A DNA stretch of 64,000 nt from Candidatus Nitrosacidococcus tergens (GCF_902810445.1 NZ_LR778175.1:372001-436000), one strand, 5' to 3'; shown: positions 8,575 to 17,733, counted from the first letter of the stretch. A program made the numbers and translations. Notes: generated by a model from the letters alone, not told the origin.

Positions 8575-10062
8575 ATGGCAGAACAGGAAGAAAGTACGCT
8601 AATTGCTCAAAGAAAAGCAAAGTTAACTGAAATACGTAATCAAGGTAATCCTTTTCCTAATGATTTTAGAAAAAATGCTACCGCAAAAAAATTATATGAA
8701 AAATATGGTTCTAAAAATGCCGAAACCCTTGCTGTTGATTCTATTAAAGTAAAAATCGCTGGAAGAATGATGACTCGTAGGGTGATGGGTCAAGCAAGTT
8801 TTGCTCATATTCAGGATATGTCTGGAAAAATCCAGATTTATGTTCGAAAAGATAGTTTATCGGAGAATGCCTACCAAGAATTTAAGCAATGGGATCTTGG
8901 AGATATTATTGGTGCCGAAGGGATTCTCATGAAAACTAAGAGTGGAGAGCTCTCTATTCGAGTAGAATATCTACAGTTACTTACTAAATCTTTGCGTCCA
9001 CTACCTGAAAAATTCCACGGATTAACTAATCAAGAAATTCGCTATCGTCAACGCTACTTAGATCTCATTATGAATGAGTCTACTCGGGAAGTATTTCAGC
9101 GGCGTAGCCATATTATTAGCTATATTCGTAATTATCTAGCCCATCAGGGATTTCTCGAAGTAGAAACCCCAATGATGCAAATGACTCCAGGGGGGGCACT
9201 TGCACGACCTTTTGTAACTTTTCATAATGCTTTAGACTTAGAATTATTTTTACGAATTGCACCAGAGCTTTACCTTAAGCGGCTTGTGGTGGGCGGTTTT
9301 GAAAAAGTATTTGAGCTTAATCGCAACTTTCGAAATGAAGGACTCTCTACTCGTCATAATCCAGAATTTACTATGGTGGAATTTTATCAAGCCTATGCCT
9401 CTTATGAAGATTTAATGGATTTTACAGAATCCATGCTAAGAGGACTTACCCAAACAGTACTAGGATCTTCTCAAGTGACTTATCAGGGGGAATCTTATGA
9501 TTTTGGTAACCCCTTTAATCGAATGACTCTAAAAGAATCTATTCTTCATTTTAATTCTCAAATTAACGCAAAAGATTTAGAATCTTTGGAGAGTGCTCAA
9601 AAGGTGGCTCGCTCTTTAGATATTCCTATACAAAAAAGCTGTGGACTCGGTAAGGTTCAACTAGAAATATTTGAAAAGACAGTGGAATCTAAACTTAAAG
9701 AACCTACTTTTATTACAGCATATCCCACAGAAGTTTCTCCCCTAGCACGGCGAAATAGTACGGATTCTTTTGTTACAGATCGGTTTGAATTTTTTGTGGG
9801 GGGTTGGGAAATTGCTAATGGGTTTTCAGAATTAAATGATGCAGAGGATCAAGCTAGTCGTTTTCAGGATCAGCTCAAAGATCGAGAGGCAGGAGATCAA
9901 GAAGCCATGCAATTTGATGAGGATTATATTCAAGCATTAGAGTATGGTATGCCCCCTACTGCGGGAGAGGGGATTGGGATTGATCGCTTGGTTATGCTTT
10001 TAACTGACTCACCCTCTATTCGAGATGTACTTTTATTCCCCCATATGCGGCGTTCCCAATAA
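8575..10062 (+). CDS. lysS: Lysyl-tRNA synthetase, class II
   Basis: This 495-residue class II synthetase charges tRNA-Lys. An N-terminal OB-fold (around residues 55-150, GQASFAHIQDMSGKIQ) is followed by the catalytic core with motif 1 (FLEVETPMM), motif 2 (FRNEGLSTRHNPEFTMVE) and motif 3 (GEGIGIDRLVMLL). I chose ATG 8575 over an in-frame TTG at 8527 because the latter would overlap prfB and add 16 non-family residues. It starts 19 bases after the prfB stop, the common prfB-lysS order. Confidence 0.96.
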   Translation: MAEQEESTLIAQRKAKLTEIRNQGNPFPNDFRKNATAKKLYEKYGSKNAETLAVDSIKVKIAGRMMTRRVMGQASFAHIQDMSGKIQIYVRKDSLSENAYQEFKQWDLGDIIGAEGILMKTKSGELSIRVEYLQLLTKSLRPLPEKFHGLTNQEIRYRQRYLDLIMNESTREVFQRRSHIISYIRNYLAHQGFLEVETPMMQMTPGGALARPFVTFHNALDLELFLRIAPELYLKRLVVGGFEKVFELNRNFRNEGLSTRHNPEFTMVEFYQAYASYEDLMDFTESMLRGLTQTVLGSSQVTYQGESYDFGNPFNRMTLKESILHFNSQINAKDLESLESAQKVARSLDIPIQKSCGLGKVQLEIFEKTVESKLKEPTFITAYPTEVSPLARRNSTDSFVTDRFEFFVGGWEIANGFSELNDAEDQASRFQDQLKDREAGDQEAMQFDEDYIQALEYGMPPTAGEGIGIDRLVMLLTDSPSIRDVLLFPHMRRSQ

Positions 10063-10077
10063 TAAGTTTATATAGAG

Positions 10078-10815
10078 ATGAAAGTTACGCTACAGCCTGC
10101 TTATGTGCTTCATCAGCATCCTTATCGAGAAACAAGTGCCTTAATTGAAGTTTTTACTGAAGATTACGGGCGAGTAAGCCTTATTGCTAAGGGAATAAAG
10201 AGAAAAAGCTCTAAAGTAATAGGATTACTACAGCCTTTTCAACCATTATTAATATCTTGGGTAGGGCGAAGTAATTTAGTTACACTAACTGGAGTAGAAG
10301 CTAGTGGTAGCAGTATTCATTTAGTAGGAGAACCACTCATATGTGGTTTTTACCTTAATGAATTATTGCTTCGCTTGCTATCTCATCAAGATTCTTTTAA
10401 AACCTTATTTTCAATTTATGCACGCTCTTTACTACAACTTGCATGTTCTGAGCAATACCAGCCAATATTACGATTATTTGAACGAGATTTACTTATTCAT
10501 TTAGGATATGCTCCCCCATTAGAATATGAAATAGGCACTCATCAACCTATTGAAGCAGATCAATGGTATAGTTATCAGATAGAAAAAGGGCCGAGTAAGT
10601 TTAAACCGAGCAGTAGTGGAAATGGAATGAAATTAAAAGGACAAACTTTGCTTTCTCTAGCTTATGGGAAGCTAACTGACTCACAAAGTTTATGGGAAAC
10701 AAAGCATTTGTTACGATGGCTACTCTCTCCTTATTTGGGAGATAAACCTCTAAGAAGTCGAACCATGTTGATTGCGTTAAGACAATTAACCCATGAACAA
10801 ACAATAGAACAGTAG
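10078..10815 (+). CDS. recO: DNA repair protein RecO
   Basis: RecO helps load RecA onto SSB-coated single-stranded DNA in the RecFOR pathway. The N-terminal OB-fold is recognisable (QPAYVLHQHPYRETSALIEV, then YGRVSLIAKGIKR), and a helical C-terminal part contains FYLNELLLRLL. Length (245) is normal. It lies 15 bases after lysS and 3 bases before pdxJ, part of the common recO-pdxJ-acpS order. Confidence 0.92.
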   Translation: MKVTLQPAYVLHQHPYRETSALIEVFTEDYGRVSLIAKGIKRKSSKVIGLLQPFQPLLISWVGRSNLVTLTGVEASGSSIHLVGEPLICGFYLNELLLRLLSHQDSFKTLFSIYARSLLQLACSEQYQPILRLFERDLLIHLGYAPPLEYEIGTHQPIEADQWYSYQIEKGPSKFKPSSSGNGMKLKGQTLLSLAYGKLTDSQSLWETKHLLRWLLSPYLGDKPLRSRTMLIALRQLTHEQTIEQ

Positions 10816-10818
10816 TCT

Positions 10819-11556
10819 ATGAGTACTCATTCTATTTTTTTAGGTGTTAATATTGATCATATTGCGACCCTACGCCAAGCAAGAGGAACAAAATACCCTG
10901 ATCCAATACAAGGAGCAATTGAAGCAGAGCAGGCGGGTGCGGATAGTATTACGCTACATTTACGAGAGGATCGCCGTCATATCCAAGAGCGAGATGTAGC
11001 CTTACTGAAAAATATCCTACTTACCAAAATGAATTTAGAGATGGCAATCACAGATGAGATGTTAACGATTGCCGAACAATATCGCCCTGAGGATTGTTGT
11101 CTCGTTCCTGAAAGGAGAGAAGAACTTACCACTGAAGGTGGATTAGATGTGATAAGTCAATTATCTCGAGTCACTGAAGCCTGTGCTCGTTTGAAAGAGT
11201 CTGGAATTAAAGTCTCTTTATTTATTGATCCTGATTTTAGGCAAATTGAAGCAGCAGCTCAAGCTAAAGCGCCTGTCATTGAAATTCATACTGGGCATTT
11301 TGCAGATGCCAAAGGAGAGGAAAACCGTCAACAGGAATTTTTAAAAATTACTCGAGCGATCACTAGAGGATTAGAACTAGGTCTACAGGTGAATGCAGGT
11401 CATGGGTTAAATTATCATAATGTTACATCCATTGCAGCAATTCCTAGTGTCATGGAACTGAATATTGGTCATGCCATCATTAGTAAAGCACTGTTTGTCG
11501 GAATGAAAAATGCTGTTAGTGAAATGAAAATGCTAATGAGAGCAGCACGCTTATGA
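10819..11556 (+). CDS. pdxJ: Pyridoxine 5'-phosphate synthase PdxJ
   Basis: PdxJ makes the pyridoxine phosphate ring from 1-deoxyxylulose 5-phosphate and aminoacetone phosphate, the last ring-forming step of the DXP-dependent vitamin B6 route. Signature segments are GVNIDHIATLRQARGT at the N-terminus, HLREDRRHI, CLVPERREELTTEGG and the late NAGHGLNYHN and ELNIGHAIIS. Length (245) is normal. Its stop overlaps the acpS start by 4 bases. Confidence 0.96.
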   Translation: MSTHSIFLGVNIDHIATLRQARGTKYPDPIQGAIEAEQAGADSITLHLREDRRHIQERDVALLKNILLTKMNLEMAITDEMLTIAEQYRPEDCCLVPERREELTTEGGLDVISQLSRVTEACARLKESGIKVSLFIDPDFRQIEAAAQAKAPVIEIHTGHFADAKGEENRQQEFLKITRAITRGLELGLQVNAGHGLNYHNVTSIAAIPSVMELNIGHAIISKALFVGMKNAVSEMKMLMRAARL

Positions 11557-11941
11557 TTATTGGTATTGGCACTGATATTATACAAATCTCTCGCATTCAA
11601 TCTCTTCTAGAATGCTATGGGAATCGTTTTGCACAACGAATTTTAACCGAAAGTGAATATAAAGAGTTTTTATTAAAAAAAAAGAGTATGCTCGTTTTCT
11701 TGCTAAACGGTTTGCAGCTAAAGAAGCGGCAGTAAAAGCACTAGGTACTGGTTTTAGAAATAATCTATATTTATCCCATATCGAGATAAATCATACAGAG
11801 CTAGGTCAACCTCTATTGGCATGGAAAAAAAAAGCAGCAGAGCTAGCCTATGCCCTAAGGATTACAGAATCATTTCTTACCCTTTCGGATGAAAAGGACT
11901 ATGCAGTTGCATTCGTTATTTTATGTGCTAACAATAAGTAA
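11553..11941 (+). pseudogene. acpS: Holo-[acyl-carrier-protein] synthase AcpS, frameshifted at a run of nine A
   Basis: AcpS transfers 4'-phosphopantetheine to acyl carrier protein and is normally essential. The first frame (11553-~11683) begins MIIGIGTDIIQISRI, with the metal-binding Asp. From 11684 the family continues in another frame (EYARFLAKRFAAKEA, then VKALGTG) to TAA at 11939-11941. The break is exactly at A9, 11675-11683; one added A would give a continuous protein of about 129 residues. Both halves are otherwise well conserved. It is therefore either a sequencing or indel error, or a gene rescued by polymerase or ribosome slippage. Left unshifted, the first frame ends after 60 residues at 11735. 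Confidence 0.85.
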
Positions 11942-12007
11942 ATCGTTTTTAGGATTACTAGCTTAATAAGCTAAAATCCCTCCTATAAATCCAAAGGAAA
12001 TAGTTTT

Positions 12008-12898
12008 ATGCACTACCCTTCTATAGATCACTTTATTGGTCATACCCCTTTAGTAAAATTACAAAGGCTATTTGAGGGCACTAATAACAACACTATTTTG
12101 CTAAAACTAGAGGGTAATAATCCTGCTGGATCAGTTAAAGATCGCCCAGCAATGAATATGATCCAGCAAGCAAAAAAAAGAGGGGAAATTAAGGGTGGGG
12201 ATACTTTAATTGAAGCTACTAGCGGGAATACTGGAATAGCTCTTGCAATGGCTGCAGCGATAAAGGGTTATAAGATGATTCTCATCATGCCAGAAAATAT
12301 GAGTATGGAGCGTCGATCAATCATGAAAGCTTTTGGGGCTGAAATTATTCTAGTATCTCAACAAGAAGGTATGGAAGGAGCTAGGGATCTTGCATTAAAA
12401 ATGCAAGCAGAAGGAAAAGGAAAATTATTAGATCAGTTTTCTAATGAAGATAACCCGAATGCACATTATTATAGCACAGGTCCTGAAATTTGGGATGCTA
12501 CGAGAGGGAAAATTACTCATTTTGTAAGTGCTATGGGCACTACAGGAACGATTATGGGTGTTTCTCGCTTTTTAAAGGAAAAAAATTCAGCAATTAGAAT
12601 TATTGGAGTTCAGCCAATAGAAGGAGCGAGTATTCCTGGGATTCGCCGCTGGCCAGAAGCTTATTTGCCTAGAATTTACAACCCCACCGCAGTTAACGAA
12701 ATTATTGATATATCTCAACAAGAAGCAGAAGAAACTACTCGACACCTTGCTAACCAAGAAGGAATATTTGCTGGAATCTCTTCAGGAGGTGCTGTTGCAG
12801 CGGCACTACGTTTAGCTAAAACGATACACAATGGTACTATTGTGACTGTAGTTTGCGATCGAGGGGATCGCTATCTTTCCACGCCTATTTTTTCCTAG
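12008..12898 (+). CDS. cysM: Cysteine synthase B (O-acetylserine sulfhydrylase) CysM
   Basis: This PLP enzyme makes cysteine from O-acetylserine and sulfide (or thiosulfate). The PLP lysine is K44 in AGSVKDRPA; TSGNTG near residue 70 binds the substrate carboxylate and GTTGT near 180 the cofactor phosphate. The IPGIRRWPEAYLP segment and 296-residue length match CysM rather than CysK. AAAGGAAATAG precedes ATG 12008. It complements the cysH-cysD-cysN genes at the window start. Confidence 0.92.
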   Translation: MHYPSIDHFIGHTPLVKLQRLFEGTNNNTILLKLEGNNPAGSVKDRPAMNMIQQAKKRGEIKGGDTLIEATSGNTGIALAMAAAIKGYKMILIMPENMSMERRSIMKAFGAEIILVSQQEGMEGARDLALKMQAEGKGKLLDQFSNEDNPNAHYYSTGPEIWDATRGKITHFVSAMGTTGTIMGVSRFLKEKNSAIRIIGVQPIEGASIPGIRRWPEAYLPRIYNPTAVNEIIDISQQEAEETTRHLANQEGIFAGISSGGAVAAALRLAKTIHNGTIVTVVCDRGDRYLSTPIFS

Positions 12899-12924
12899 AA
12901 AACTCTTCGGTAAATTATATATCT

Positions 12925-13407
12925 ATGAAAGACGCTATAAAAACGATTGTGGGTAGTTACTCAGCAGAAGGGCTAAGGGTAGGTATTGTTGCAGCACAGT
13001 TTAATGAATTTATTGTGTCAAGTTTGCTTGACAGTGCTATTGACACCTTACTTCGCCATGGAGGCAATCCTCAGAATATTACGATAGTTAGAGTTCCTGG
13101 AGCATTTGAACTTCCATTAGGAGTACAAGCATTGGCTAAACAAGGAGTATTTGATGCAATCGTTGCTTTAGGGGTAGTTATTAGAGGCTCTACTCCCCAC
13201 TTTGATTACGTAGCAGGGGAATGTAGCAAAGGAATAAGCAAATTATCATTGCAGTATAGCTTACCAATAGGGTTTGGTGTATTGACAGTGGATACTATTG
13301 AACAAGCCATTGAGAGGGCAGGGACTAAAGTTGGGAATAAAGGTGCAGATGCAACGATTTCTACTATTGAAATGGTAAGGGTATTACGGCAACTAAACAA
13401 TGCTTAA
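12925..13407 (+). CDS. ribH: 6,7-dimethyl-8-ribityllumazine synthase RibH
   Basis: RibH condenses the ribityl pyrimidine with dihydroxybutanone phosphate, the penultimate riboflavin step. Recognised segments are VGIVAAQFNEF, VRVPGAFELPLGVQAL and VIRGSTPHFDYV, with the catalytic His region intact. I chose ATG 12925 (160 residues, normal length); an in-frame upstream start at 12853 would run into cysM. It overlaps the nusB-thiL start by 8 bases, the usual ribH-nusB coupling, though the other rib genes are 26 kb away. Confidence 0.95.
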   Translation: MKDAIKTIVGSYSAEGLRVGIVAAQFNEFIVSSLLDSAIDTLLRHGGNPQNITIVRVPGAFELPLGVQALAKQGVFDAIVALGVVIRGSTPHFDYVAGECSKGISKLSLQYSLPIGFGVLTVDTIEQAIERAGTKVGNKGADATISTIEMVRVLRQLNNA

Positions 13408-14971
13408 AAGAACAAATGCTCGAATTTCTGCAGTACAAAGTCTCTATCAATGGCATCTTACTGAGCAAGACATTAATTTGAGTGAAATTGAATTGTCGGA
13501 TTTTATTCTTGATCAGAATAAACCTCAAGGCGGCATTGACAAAAATTATGGAGAAAAAATTCTTAAAGGAGTACTCCAAAATAAAAATCGATTAGATGAG
13601 CAAATGAAGCCTTTTTTAGATCGATCTATTAATGATCTTGATCCTATTGAATATGCTATTTTAAGGGTAGGAATTTTTGAATTACTTTTTTGTACTGATA
13701 CTCCTTATCGAGTAGTGCTAAATGAAGCTACTGAATTAGCAAAAATATTGGGTGCAGAAAAAAGCCACCGTTATATTAATGCGGTCTTAGACAAAGTAGC
13801 TCACCAACAAAATTTAGCTGAAAAGCAAAAAAATCAACAAAGCAAAAATGAAATATTATTAGTAAATCAGAATAATTCTGATATTACTCCATATACACAA
13901 GAGAGTACAGAAAAGTTAGCTCCTAATACTTCCCCCCTACCAACTCCACCAAAGTTTCAAAGAATGCCTCACAATAAGGAAAAAGATTCTTACATTACAC
14001 CTAATCAAGATTCCTTAGATGAATTTTCTATAATAAAACAATTTTTTACTCGTAATATCTATTTTCGCAGAGATGTAACACTTGGTATCGGAGATGATTG
14101 TGCTTTAGTTACTGTACCAGAAAATTATGAGCTAGCATTAACGATAGATACCTTAATAGAAGGTGTACACTTTACTAAGAATACTCACCCTGAAGCATTA
14201 GGCCATAAAGCACTCGCTGTAGGATTAAGTGATTTAGCAGCAATGGGGGCAACGCCTGCTTGGGCTACTTTAGCACTAACGATACCTACCCTTAATACTA
14301 AATGGCTTACTCAATTTTCTCAGGGAATAAATAATCTTTTGGAAAAATATAAAGTGCAGCTTATTGGGGGAGATACTACTCGAGGAGAAATTTTAACAAT
14401 TACCTTACAGCTCCACGGGTTTGTTCCTAAAGGAAAAGCATTAAGACGAGATAAAGCTCAAGTAGGAGATAAAGTTTATATAACTGGTACTTTAGGCAAT
14501 GCAGGGCTTGCACTACAGGCTAGGTTAGGTAAGGTAGTACCTACCCAAGAAGTACTATCTTACATTAATCGCTCTTTAGATTGGCCACAACCTAGAGTTT
14601 TAGAGGCGCTTACTTTACGGTCGCTAGCTCATGCTGCGATAGATATTTCAGATGGTCTTATCGCAGATTTGGAACATATTTTAATTGCAAGTAAAGTTGG
14701 AGCAACGATCAATGTGGATTCTATTCCTATTTCTGATTTTATCAAAACCACCGTAGGGAATGATGAAGCACTTACGATAGCACTTACTGCTGGCGATGAT
14801 TATGAGCTTTGTATTATTGCCCCTGATCATGCACCTATAGAGTCTGTGTTATCAGAATTTGATTGCCCATGTACTTTCATTGGTGTTATTGAGGAGAATC
14901 AAGGGTTGCATTGCTGTAGAAGTGACGGCACTCTTTTCTCCCCTAAATCTAAGGGTTATCAACATTTTTAA
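13400..14971 (+). CDS. Fused transcription factor NusB - thiamine-monophosphate kinase ThiL
   Basis: A single uninterrupted 523-residue frame joins two normally separate proteins. Residues 1-140 are NusB (RISAVQSLYQWHLTEQD, VVLNEATELAKILGAEKSH, YINAVLDK), which binds boxA RNA with S10 for rRNA antitermination. Residues 141-205 are a Gln/Asn/Ser/Pro-rich linker. Residues 206-523 are complete ThiL (DEFSIIKQFF, GIGDDCAL at 229-236, AVGLSDLAAMGATP, IGGDTTRG, AIDISDGLIADL), which makes thiamine diphosphate. nusB and thiL are often neighbours, so loss of the nusB stop and linker growth is the likely origin. An internal Met189 (ATG 13964) could start ThiL alone, but no clear ribosome site precedes it. 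Confidence 0.93.
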   Translation: MLKRTNARISAVQSLYQWHLTEQDINLSEIELSDFILDQNKPQGGIDKNYGEKILKGVLQNKNRLDEQMKPFLDRSINDLDPIEYAILRVGIFELLFCTDTPYRVVLNEATELAKILGAEKSHRYINAVLDKVAHQQNLAEKQKNQQSKNEILLVNQNNSDITPYTQESTEKLAPNTSPLPTPPKFQRMPHNKEKDSYITPNQDSLDEFSIIKQFFTRNIYFRRDVTLGIGDDCALVTVPENYELALTIDTLIEGVHFTKNTHPEALGHKALAVGLSDLAAMGATPAWATLALTIPTLNTKWLTQFSQGINNLLEKYKVQLIGGDTTRGEILTITLQLHGFVPKGKALRRDKAQVGDKVYITGTLGNAGLALQARLGKVVPTQEVLSYINRSLDWPQPRVLEALTLRSLAHAAIDISDGLIADLEHILIASKVGATINVDSIPISDFIKTTVGNDEALTIALTAGDDYELCIIAPDHAPIESVLSEFDCPCTFIGVIEENQGLHCCRSDGTLFSPKSKGYQHF

Positions 14972-14993
14972 TAAAAAGAGCATTTATTATATT

Positions 14994-15767
14994 TCAATAA
15001 TTATCTCCAGGCCTTATTGTAAGCACTTCAAATCCATCTCTAGTTACTAAAACAGTATGCTCCCATTGGGCAGAAAGGCTGTGATCTTTTGTCACTACTG
15101 TCCAATTATCTGATAGTATTTTTACATGACGTTTACCTACATTTACCATAGGTTCTATGGTAAATATCATTCCTTCTTCTAATCTAAGTTGAGTACCAGG
15201 GGTGCCATAATGAAGTACTTGAGGATCCTCATGAAAAAATCGACCAATTCCATGCCCGCAAAACTCTCTTACGATAGAGTAGTTATTATTTTCCGCATGG
15301 GTTTGAATTGCATATCCAATATCTCCTAAATAAACACCCGGCTTTATCATTTCTATACCAATGCACATACATTCATAGCTTATTTGTGTAATCCGCTTAG
15401 CAATGGTGCTAGGTTCACCTACAAAAAACATTTTACTTGTATCACCGTGGTAACCATCTTTAATAACGGTGACATCAACATTAATAATATCCCCTTTTTT
15501 TAGTTGCTTTTTATTGGGAATACCGTGGCACACAACATAATTTACTGAAGTACAAATTGACCTTGGAAATCCATGATAGTTTAGAGGAGCTGGAATCGCT
15601 TGTTGCGTATTAGTTATATACTCATGGCAGATGTTATTTAATTCTTCAGTAGTAATTCCTGGTACGATATAAGGGCGAATCATGTATAATACATCGGCAG
15701 CGAGGTGACCGGCAATTCGCATTTTTTCAATCTCCTCTGGAGTTTTAATAGTGACTGGCATAGGCAT
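14994..15767 (-). CDS. map: Type I methionine aminopeptidase
   Basis: Map removes the initiator methionine from new proteins. The five metal ligands are present: Asp in VDVTVIKDG, Asp in HGDTSKMF, His in GHGIGRFFHEDP, Glu in FTIEPMV and Glu in QWEHTVL. The length (257) is usual. The gene is divergent from rpsB, the standard map/rpsB arrangement. The N-terminus starts MPMPVTIKTPEEIEKM; Met3 is an equally possible start. Confidence 0.96.
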   Translation of the reverse strand: MPMPVTIKTPEEIEKMRIAGHLAADVLYMIRPYIVPGITTEELNNICHEYITNTQQAIPAPLNYHGFPRSICTSVNYVVCHGIPNKKQLKKGDIINVDVTVIKDGYHGDTSKMFFVGEPSTIAKRITQISYECMCIGIEMIKPGVYLGDIGYAIQTHAENNNYSIVREFCGHGIGRFFHEDPQVLHYGTPGTQLRLEEGMIFTIEPMVNVGKRHVKILSDNWTVVTKDHSLSAQWEHTVLVTRDGFEVLTIRPGDNY

Positions 15768-15818
15768 AGAATATGCTGATTTTCCTTGTATTGATTATTC
15801 CTTGCAAAGGAAATAATT

Positions 15819-15846
15819 TTGATAGCTAATAAAAGCTGCATAATAT
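15819..15846 (+). promoter_or_regulatory. Putative sigma-70 promoter of rpsB
   Basis: TTGATA at 15819-15824 and TAATAT at 15841-15846 are separated by 16 bases and lie upstream of the rpsB leader. Position fits a transcript that starts near 15853 and includes the S2-type leader. A second -10-like TATAAA lies just downstream, so the exact start is not certain. Confidence 0.45.
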
Positions 15847-15893
15847 TTTTTTATAGTATAAAATGCAGGCTTTTATCACAAACTAAAATTACA

Positions 15894-15950
15894 CGTATAT
15901 CGGCACATATCACTAGGGTGCTTCTTAGAAGTCAGTGTATGGGATATACG
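15894..15950 (+). promoter_or_regulatory. rpsB (S2) leader RNA structure, probable autoregulatory element
   Basis: Outer arms CGTATATC (15894-15901) and GATATACG (15943-15950) pair perfectly. Inside, CATATCACT pairs with AGTGTATG with a small bulge, enclosing a CTTC/GAAG hairpin. It ends 34 bases before the rpsB start. Gammaproteobacterial rpsB mRNAs are known to carry a conserved structured leader through which S2 represses its own synthesis, and this layout matches that in position and shape. Confidence 0.6.
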
Positions 15951-15984
15951 GAAGAATAACCCAATTTTATAGAGGAATAAAACT

Positions 15985-16773
15985 ATGTCAAATGTAACAA
16001 TGCGACAAATGCTAGAGGCTGGTGTACATTTTGGGCACCAATCTCGCTATTGGAACCCAAAAATGGCCCCCTACATTTTTGGAAAACGCAATAATATTTA
16101 TATTATTAACTTAGAGGTAACATTACCTCTTTATATTGAAGCTACGAATTTTCTAGGGCAGCTTGCCTCAAATAGAGGTACTATTCTTTTTGTAGGTACT
16201 AAACGTGCAGCTCAAGAGGTTATACAAGAAGAAGCTCAGCGGTGCCGTATGCCTTATATAAATCGTCGATGGCTTGGCGGTATGCTTACTAATTTTCGTA
16301 CAGTTCGACAATCAATAAAGCGTCTTAATGACTTAGAAGCTATGATTAATGATGGCAGTTTAGATCGCCTTAAGAAAAAAGAAGTGTTAATGAGACATAG
16401 AAATAGGGATAAGCTAGAGCGCAGTTTGGGCGGAATTAAAAATATGAATCGTCTTCCTGATGCTTTATTTGTGATAGATGTGGGTCATGAACGTATTGCA
16501 GTGAATGAAGCTACTAAGCTAGGGATTCCTGTTATTGCAGTAGTAGATACTAACAATGATCCTAAAAATATAGACTACATTATTCCGGGTAATGATGATG
16601 CAATCAGGGCAATTCGTCTTTATGCCCAAGGCGTTGCTGATGCTATTATAGATGGACGTACTGCATCGCTGACTCATAGTGTAAATGAGAGTAAGGATGA
16701 ATTTGTAGAGTTGAATGACTTCAATGAGGAAGAATCATTTATAGAAGATAAAGATAATGGTACGGCATTATAG
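15985..16773 (+). CDS. rpsB: 30S ribosomal protein S2
   Basis: S2 joins the small subunit late in assembly. Signature segments: MRQMLEAGVHFGHQSRYWNP at the N-terminus, RRWLGGMLTNF, LGGIKNMNRLPDALFVIDV and IPVIAVVDTNNDP. The length is 262 residues, with an acidic C-terminal tail slightly longer than average. AGAGGAATAAAACT precedes the ATG. It is followed by tsf after 69 bases. Confidence 0.97.
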   Translation: MSNVTMRQMLEAGVHFGHQSRYWNPKMAPYIFGKRNNIYIINLEVTLPLYIEATNFLGQLASNRGTILFVGTKRAAQEVIQEEAQRCRMPYINRRWLGGMLTNFRTVRQSIKRLNDLEAMINDGSLDRLKKKEVLMRHRNRDKLERSLGGIKNMNRLPDALFVIDVGHERIAVNEATKLGIPVIAVVDTNNDPKNIDYIIPGNDDAIRAIRLYAQGVADAIIDGRTASLTHSVNESKDEFVELNDFNEEESFIEDKDNGTAL

Positions 16774-16842
16774 ATAATATCTATTTTAGATATTTTACCT
16801 AAAGTTACTGATTGTAAGTGTTTTAAGAGAGAGTAGAACTAT

Positions 16843-17727
16843 ATGGCGGTTACAGCAACACAAGTTAAAGAACTACGTGAACGAACTGGGGCTGGTATGA
16901 TGGAATGTAAAAAAGCCTTAATAGAAGCCCACGGTGATATTGACGCTGCCATTGAGTGGATGCGAAAACAAGGACTAGCTAAGGCAGATAAAAAGTCAGG
17001 CAGAATAGCTGCTGAGGGTATTATCACAATAGAGGTCAGTAGTGATAATCATAAAGCGGTAATCATAGAAGTAAATTCTGAGACTGATTTCGTCGCTAAA
17101 AATGATGATTTCTGTCAGTTTGCAGCGAAAACAGCACGGAGAGTTTTAGCTTCTAATCCTAAGACCTTAGATGAATTACTTTCAATGCCCTTAGAAGAAA
17201 ACAACCAAAGCATTGATGAAGTACGTCAAAATTTAATTGCAAAGATTGGTGAAAATATTAATATACGCCGTTTTTCAGCTGTTGAATCAAAAAATGGATC
17301 AGTGGGATACTATGCCCATGGTAATCGAATAGGTGTAATTGTTGCAATGGAAGGAGGCAATAGTAATCTTGCAAAAGATATAGCAATGCATATTGCTGCA
17401 AGTAAACCTCAAGCAATCAGTAAAGAGGATATTTCTACGGAAATATTAGATAAAGAGCGGGAAATTATCCTTGCTCAATCAGAAGGGAGTAATAAATCTC
17501 CTGAAATTATTGAGAAAATGGTTGAAGGACGGTTACAGAAATTTTTAAATGAAGTAACTTTATTAGGCCAATCCTTTATCAAGGATCCTGATATCAAAGT
17601 TGGAAAGCTGCTTAAAAACGCTCAAGCAAATGTTCTACAATTTATACGTCTTGAGGTAGGTGAAGGAGTTGAAAAGAAAGTATGTGATTTTGCCGAAGAA
17701 GTGAGGGCGCAAGCTCAGGGGGGGTAA
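16843..17727 (+). CDS. tsf: Elongation factor Ts
   Basis: EF-Ts recycles EF-Tu by nucleotide exchange. The N-terminal UBA-like domain (ELRERTGAGMMECKKAL), the core TDFVAKNDDF motif that contacts EF-Tu, and a C-terminal coiled coil are all present. Length (294) is normal. GAGAGAGTAGAACT precedes the ATG. It belongs to the rpsB-tsf-pyrH-frr operon; pyrH begins 6 bases after its stop. Confidence 0.97.
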   Translation: MAVTATQVKELRERTGAGMMECKKALIEAHGDIDAAIEWMRKQGLAKADKKSGRIAAEGIITIEVSSDNHKAVIIEVNSETDFVAKNDDFCQFAAKTARRVLASNPKTLDELLSMPLEENNQSIDEVRQNLIAKIGENINIRRFSAVESKNGSVGYYAHGNRIGVIVAMEGGNSNLAKDIAMHIAASKPQAISKEDISTEILDKEREIILAQSEGSNKSPEIIEKMVEGRLQKFLNEVTLLGQSFIKDPDIKVGKLLKNAQANVLQFIRLEVGEGVEKKVCDFAEEVRAQAQGG

Positions 17728-17733
17728 ATTACT

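Noticed and set aside
11951..11980. Intrinsic terminator after acpS
   Set aside because: The stem TAGCTTA/TAAGCTA is short and AT-rich, the outer pairs are imperfect and no T run follows on the plus strand.
14859..15050. Extra short gene between thiL and map
   Set aside because: It overlaps the end of thiL in another frame and the start of the map region, has no ribosome site and no family match.
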